A stretch of DNA of 26,363 nucleotides, taken from the NCBI GenBank assembly GCA_002491195.1, contig DKVL01000016.1:1-26363 (forward strand), written 5' to 3'. Positions 23,230-26,363 of the stretch are shown piece by piece. The position numbers and the translations under genes are program-made. The number at the start of each line of letters is the position of its first letter. The stretch's first letter is position 1. The notes under the pieces are model-generated. The model did not search any database. It worked only from the letters and a program-made list of their open reading frames with translations, and was not told where the DNA came from. This stretch comes from Lachnospiraceae bacterium UBA7179 (GTDB lineage Bacteria > Bacillota > Clostridia > Lachnospirales > Lachnospiraceae).

Positions 23230-24690
23230 TTATTGATAGAATCCATCCAGCGCATCCTGCACGCTCTGCTTATAGGTCTCCTGGAACTGTGCAGCCGTCA
23301 TCTCACCTGACAGAAGGGCCGTGAAATCCCACTCCAGTCCCAATGCCTCCCAGACATCAACACTGCCTCTTGTTCCCATGTACTCCATAACTGCATAATT
23401 TTCTTCTGTGACTGCGGAATCTTCCCACCATGTAAGGTTTCCATCGCGCAGTTCTGTATCGCCGTCATACCAGTTTGCCCAATCCTCAAATACATTGTAT
23501 ACAAACTCCGGATCCTTGACGCCTGCCGGAATCATCCACGCGTTGCCCTTTGCAGCACTCTTGAGTGCATTAGTCTCCTGGTTTCCGCTGGGTCCGATCG
23601 GCCATGGGCACCATGTCACGTCAAAGCTCAACTCAGAATCCTGATTTGCATTGGAAATCCATGCGGCATCGATAAAGAACGCAACCTTGCCGTCCATGTA
23701 GGCATTCTGGTTTGAATCCCAGTCCTCAGCATTCCAGGGTCTTGCAATGTGGTCTACATTGTACATATTATAGATGAAATCAAGCACCTCGGCAACTTCC
23801 GGACTTGAAAAGGTTTCTGTGGGACCCATGGCAACGCCAGTCCCATTGCTCATCAACAGGTTAGTAAAGAGCGTTGTCCATGTAGCACCGTAACCATACA
23901 CGTCCGTCACACCATCACCGTCTGTATCCTGTGTCAGGGCAAGCATATACTCTCTCCACTTATCCCATGTCCACTCACCTCTCTCGTAGAGTGCATTGGG
24001 ATCCTCAAGACCTGCCTCATCGAGCATCTGCTTGTTGTATGCGAGCATATAAGTATCCTCAAGCTGTGAGGACGCTGTCACAGTACGGAACAAATATGTA
24101 CCATCGCCTGTGCCAAGATCAACCTTGGAAAAGATTTCCTGATCACTTAAGAGATCTGCGGTTGCGGGAAGCACGTCATCCAGGTTTGTCGCAAATCCAT
24201 TGAGTGCCGCGGGAATACCAAACTGCAGGTCAACCTCATAGATATCGCAGTCCGGCTGCCCTGCCAGGATCGATGTATTGATTGATTCCCTTACTCCATT
24301 GAAAGTCAGGTTGACAAACTCGATCTCCACATCGTATTTCTCCTCAATTGCCTTGAGATTGTCAAACTGCATCTGTGCCTCGTCGGGATCATCGTAATTC
24401 GGATTGTCGTCGATGCTCGTATGTGTGCTGTCATAGAAGTGCGAATACCATGTACCAATCTTAATCACTCTGTGTCCGTCTGATGATGCTGACGACGTAT
24501 CTGCATCCGCTTTTGCTGTATCATCACCTGCCGTTGACTGCGCCTCATTGCCAGCGTCCGCCTGTGCTTCCTTGTTCGTGTCCGCTGCCGGCTGCTGCGC
24601 ACTGTCACCAGAGCCGCCGCACGCTGTGAGTCCTGCAACCATTGATACACTTAATCCGAGTGCTAATAATTTCTTAAAATTCTTATACAT
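23230..24690 (-). CDS. Sugar ABC transporter substrate-binding lipoprotein (family 1)
   Basis: A 486-residue extracellular binding protein. A lipoprotein signal ends in LTAC (Cys24), and an Ala/Asp/Gln-rich linker covers about 25-72. The binding fold follows (IKIGTWYSHFYDS, YDVEIEFVNLTFNGVRESINTSILAGQPDCDIYEVD, TDGDGVTDVYGYGATW, VAFFIDAAWISN, WCPWPIGPSG). The start at 24690 (MYKNFKK) is set by AGGAGG nine bases upstream, although the frame continues to 24723. It is smaller than the DUF3502-type binding protein and lacks that C-terminal domain. It starts 13 bp after the duplicated-domain lipoprotein gene. No permease genes accompany it in the window; they may lie to the right or elsewhere. Confidence 0.92.
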   Translation of the reverse strand: MYKNFKKLLALGLSVSMVAGLTACGGSGDSAQQPAADTNKEAQADAGNEAQSTAGDDTAKADADTSSASSDGHRVIKIGTWYSHFYDSTHTSIDDNPNYDDPDEAQMQFDNLKAIEEKYDVEIEFVNLTFNGVRESINTSILAGQPDCDIYEVDLQFGIPAALNGFATNLDDVLPATADLLSDQEIFSKVDLGTGDGTYLFRTVTASSQLEDTYMLAYNKQMLDEAGLEDPNALYERGEWTWDKWREYMLALTQDTDGDGVTDVYGYGATWTTLFTNLLMSNGTGVAMGPTETFSSPEVAEVLDFIYNMYNVDHIARPWNAEDWDSNQNAYMDGKVAFFIDAAWISNANQDSELSFDVTWCPWPIGPSGNQETNALKSAAKGNAWMIPAGVKDPEFVYNVFEDWANWYDGDTELRDGNLTWWEDSAVTEENYAVMEYMGTRGSVDVWEALGLEWDFTALLSGEMTAAQFQETYKQSVQDALDGFYQ

Positions 24691-24703
24691 ATCCTTAAAC
24701 CTC

Positions 24704-26200
24704 CTATTCGTTATCCATGCCAACCTTCACACCAAATACTTCCCACGCACCAGACGCCTCGCACTGCATCCTTGCGCCCCATTTGGATACATCGTCTCCG
24801 CAGTACTCCGCGATCATTTCATATGGAATATACGCCTTGCTGCCGTCTGTGACTGCCTGACCGTTCGTGCCGTCCCCGACGCGCATCCAACCTGCCTCTG
24901 CGTCCGGCATCACCAGCCACAGATCACCGCTTTCACTTGTGTATGTCACCTCAACGACAGAACCCGGCACAAGCGCTGCGATGATATCCTCAGTCATATC
25001 CATGCCATCCTGTGCCCAGCCGTCTCCCTTCGCCGCAAAGCCTTCAAACTCCACTGCGTCAGAAAGGCTGTAGGTCTTTGCCGCCTGTCCAACCTTCACA
25101 CTGAATACTTCCCACGCACCGGATGCCTCACACTGCATTCTCGCACCCCATTTGGATACATCGTCTCCGCAGTACTCCGCGATCATCTCATACGGAATCT
25201 GTGCCACTGTCTTGGAATCATTGACGGAAGAAGTACCGTTTGTGCCATCACCGACGCGCATCCAGCCTGCCTCCGCATCTGGAATGACAAGCCACAGATC
25301 GCCATTCTCACTCGTGAAGGATACCTCAACGACAGAACCTGGTACAAGCGCTGCGATAATATCCTCTGTCATGTCAAATCCATCCTGTGCCCAGCCGTCT
25401 CCCTTTGTTGCAAAGCCTTCAAAGTCCACTGCACCTGTGATTCCTGTGAGGTTCGAGCGGTCGTCACCGGTGGCCGCTGATACAAACTCAGCAGAGGTAT
25501 CCGCCGCAATGACATTTCCCGACGCGTCCTTGAACGCAATATTATCAATATATAAAACCGCTGGCGTTGCGCCCGCATCCTTGCCGGTATCGGTCTCGAG
25601 GGATACCACCATATAGTTTCCATCCCCGAAAGCCATCTCATCAGGAACTTCATAGACTGCGGTCTTGGGATTCGCCGTCTCCAGATATACGGACCAGTCT
25701 CCGTCTTTTCTCTCATTTTCCGCCCCGAGGAACGCATATATCTTTCCCGATACAGCATTGAACTTGCCATCCGGATTTTCGATTCCAAGCGACATCTCGA
25801 CCGTCCTGACATCAGCCGCCTTGTCGCCGAGCAGCGCGTCCACCTGTATTCCTATGTAGGGTGCCTTTCCGTTTGTCTCAACCTTCAGTGCCTTGGAACC
25901 GGCAAAATCCACCACCGAAAGTGTCGAATCATCCGCAACCGGATTGACTGTCTTGTCCACACCCACAAATCCATAGACACCGTCCTCAAAATCAATGCTC
26001 ACGTCCCCCGACGGAGCTGCTGACTGCGCATCCTCCGCCGTTTCCGTTTCCGCCGCACTCTCCGCCGGAGCGGTGCCTGTTTCCTGTACATTTGCATTGG
26101 AAGTATCTGCCGCATTGTCTGCGCCGCTGCTTCCGCACGCAGCTATGTTCATTGCCATAGCCGCCGTCAAAGATAAAGCGAGTAATTTCTTTGCCTTCAA
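24704..26200 (-). CDS. Lipoprotein with two near-identical beta-rich domains, CBM-like
   Basis: A 498-residue surface lipoprotein that I do not recognise as a characterised protein. The signal peptide ends in NIAAC (Cys22), and an Ala/Glu/Thr-rich linker follows (about 23-64). A first beta-rich domain (about 67-235: VSIDFEDGVYGFVGVDKTV, SKALKVETNG, YLETANPKTAVYEVP, VLYIDNIAFKD) looks like a carbohydrate-binding jelly roll. Two copies of a second domain (about 256-371 and 381-494) are roughly 85 percent identical by eye, each with KGDGWAQDG, VPGSVVEV, GDLWLV, PDAEAGWMRVGDGTNG and WGARMQCEASGAWEVF. Exposed Trp residues fit sugar binding. It is cotranscribed with the binding protein 13 bp downstream, so it may hold glycan near that transporter. 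Binding of the glycan is inferred. Confidence 0.8.
   Translation of the reverse strand: MKAKKLLALSLTAAMAMNIAACGSSGADNAADTSNANVQETGTAPAESAAETETAEDAQSAAPSGDVSIDFEDGVYGFVGVDKTVNPVADDSTLSVVDFAGSKALKVETNGKAPYIGIQVDALLGDKAADVRTVEMSLGIENPDGKFNAVSGKIYAFLGAENERKDGDWSVYLETANPKTAVYEVPDEMAFGDGNYMVVSLETDTGKDAGATPAVLYIDNIAFKDASGNVIAADTSAEFVSAATGDDRSNLTGITGAVDFEGFATKGDGWAQDGFDMTEDIIAALVPGSVVEVSFTSENGDLWLVIPDAEAGWMRVGDGTNGTSSVNDSKTVAQIPYEMIAEYCGDDVSKWGARMQCEASGAWEVFSVKVGQAAKTYSLSDAVEFEGFAAKGDGWAQDGMDMTEDIIAALVPGSVVEVTYTSESGDLWLVMPDAEAGWMRVGDGTNGQAVTDGSKAYIPYEMIAEYCGDDVSKWGARMQCEASGAWEVFGVKVGMDNE
24719..25435 (-). repeat. Tandem intragenic domain duplication
   Basis: Two direct copies, 25088-25435 and 24719-25060, are separated by about 27 bp and are highly similar at both DNA and protein level. 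The main difference is in the loop after GDGTNG (TSSVNDSKTVAQ against QAVTDGSKAY). The close match suggests a recent duplication or ongoing gene conversion. Confidence 0.85.
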
Positions 26201-26209
26201 CTTTCTCAT

Positions 26210-26215
26210 CCTCCT
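26210..26215 (-). promoter_or_regulatory. Ribosome binding site that favours a TTG start
   Basis: AGGAGG is immediately followed by an in-frame ATG (26207-26209), too close for initiation. The TTG at 26198-26200 has the usual nine-base spacing and gives the N-terminus MKAKKLLALSLTAAM, a normal lipoprotein signal. Confidence 0.6.
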
Positions 26216-26241
26216 TATAATGAATACTTTTTCTATATAAA

Positions 26242-26257
26242 ATGACATCTGTGTCAT
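26242..26257. promoter_or_regulatory. Short palindrome upstream of the duplicated-domain lipoprotein
   Basis: ATGACA (26242-26247) and TGTCAT (26252-26257) form a perfect inverted repeat with a four-base spacer. On the minus strand it is followed by TTTTATATAG. It could be an operator for the second LacI protein or a weak terminator of a gene to the right. Confidence 0.4.
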
Positions 26258-26293
26258 CTTATGTACCCTGACACTCTCTTTCGCTGGTTACCC

Positions 26294-26363
26294 GTTACTG
26301 TTCACTCCGTTCCAGTAACAGGCAAAAATCCATGCAAAATTTGCTTCGCAAATGGATTTTTGC
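26294..26363. repeat. Hairpin-rich intergenic element at the window edge
   Basis: GTTACTG (26294-26300) pairs with CAGTAAC (26313-26319). GCAAAAATCCAT (26322-26333) pairs with 26352-26363, and ATTTGC-ttc-GCAAAT (26339-26353) lies inside. The element is cut by the window end. Similar GTTACTGTTCACTCCGTT stems recur in Lachnospiraceae genomes as I remember them; that is not verified here. Confidence 0.5.

Noticed and set aside
24719..25435. Direct repeats considered as a CRISPR or mobile-element signal
   Set aside because: Only two copies of about 345 bp, in frame and encoding a protein domain, so this is a gene-internal duplication.
24548..25480. Long plus-strand open frame opposite the lipoprotein and binding-protein genes
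   Set aside because: Its internal repeats only reflect the duplicated domain on the minus strand, and its product is Cys/His/Arg-rich without family likeness.

Overview
The window looks like an accessory, glycan-handling stretch from a spore-forming gut Clostridia, most likely a Lachnospiraceae member. The reasons are strong AGGAGG ribosome binding sites, CUT1 sugar transporters of the LplB/YtcP type without a local ATPase, lipoproteins with Ala/Ser/Asp-rich linkers, LacI regulators beside each transporter piece, a ferritin-like spore-coat-type protein and an AI-2E/YtvI-like membrane protein. The genus is inferred. No rRNA, tRNA, CRISPR array or insertion sequence was seen.

Layout. (1) 1-930: a SUKH (SMI1/KNR4) immunity-type gene behind a promoter whose -10 box sits between the 13-bp arms of a perfect inverted repeat, then a bidirectional terminator. 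(2) 936-4216, minus strand: a DUF2264 protein and a GH88 unsaturated glucuronyl hydrolase, both pointing to uronic-acid-containing oligosaccharides. (3) 4251-6047, minus strand, AT-richer: a small unknown protein, an endonuclease/exonuclease/phosphatase (EEP) gene whose first codons are interrupted by an in-frame TAG, and a Sel1-repeat protein. (4) 6357-8807, plus strand: a cytoplasmic GH2 glycosidase. (5) 8908-13192, minus strand: an AAA-ATPase-like/PD-(D/E)XK protein, a cytoplasmic GH35 beta-galactosidase and an ASCH-domain protein. (6) 13406-18582, minus strand: a complete set of two permeases and a binding lipoprotein, with a LacI regulator upstream. (7) 18688-20608, minus strand: an AI-2E family protein and a spore-coat-type protein, separated by a structured repeat element. 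(8) 20696-26200, minus strand: a surface GH5 lipoprotein, a second LacI regulator, a second binding lipoprotein and a lipoprotein with two nearly identical domains. This last cluster probably continues to the right of the window.

How the parts fit (inference): the GH5 lipoprotein could cut a polysaccharide at the cell surface and the binding proteins could capture the products. The permeases would import them using an ATPase encoded elsewhere, and the cytoplasmic GH2, GH35, GH88 and DUF2264 enzymes would strip beta-galactosyl and uronosyl ends. A shared operator-like sequence (TGAAAnCGGTT) lies 7 bp downstream of the -10 box of both the GH35 promoter and the permease-operon promoter, and a related copy overlaps the -35 box of the first LacI gene. 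This points to one regulon, under that LacI protein or CcpA.

The most interesting observations are that shared operator, the EEP plus small-protein pair with a broken start, a two-copy structured repeat that follows minus-strand terminators, nested hairpins between permease and binding-protein genes, and the duplicated-domain lipoprotein. All calls come from reading the sequence; no database search was possible.
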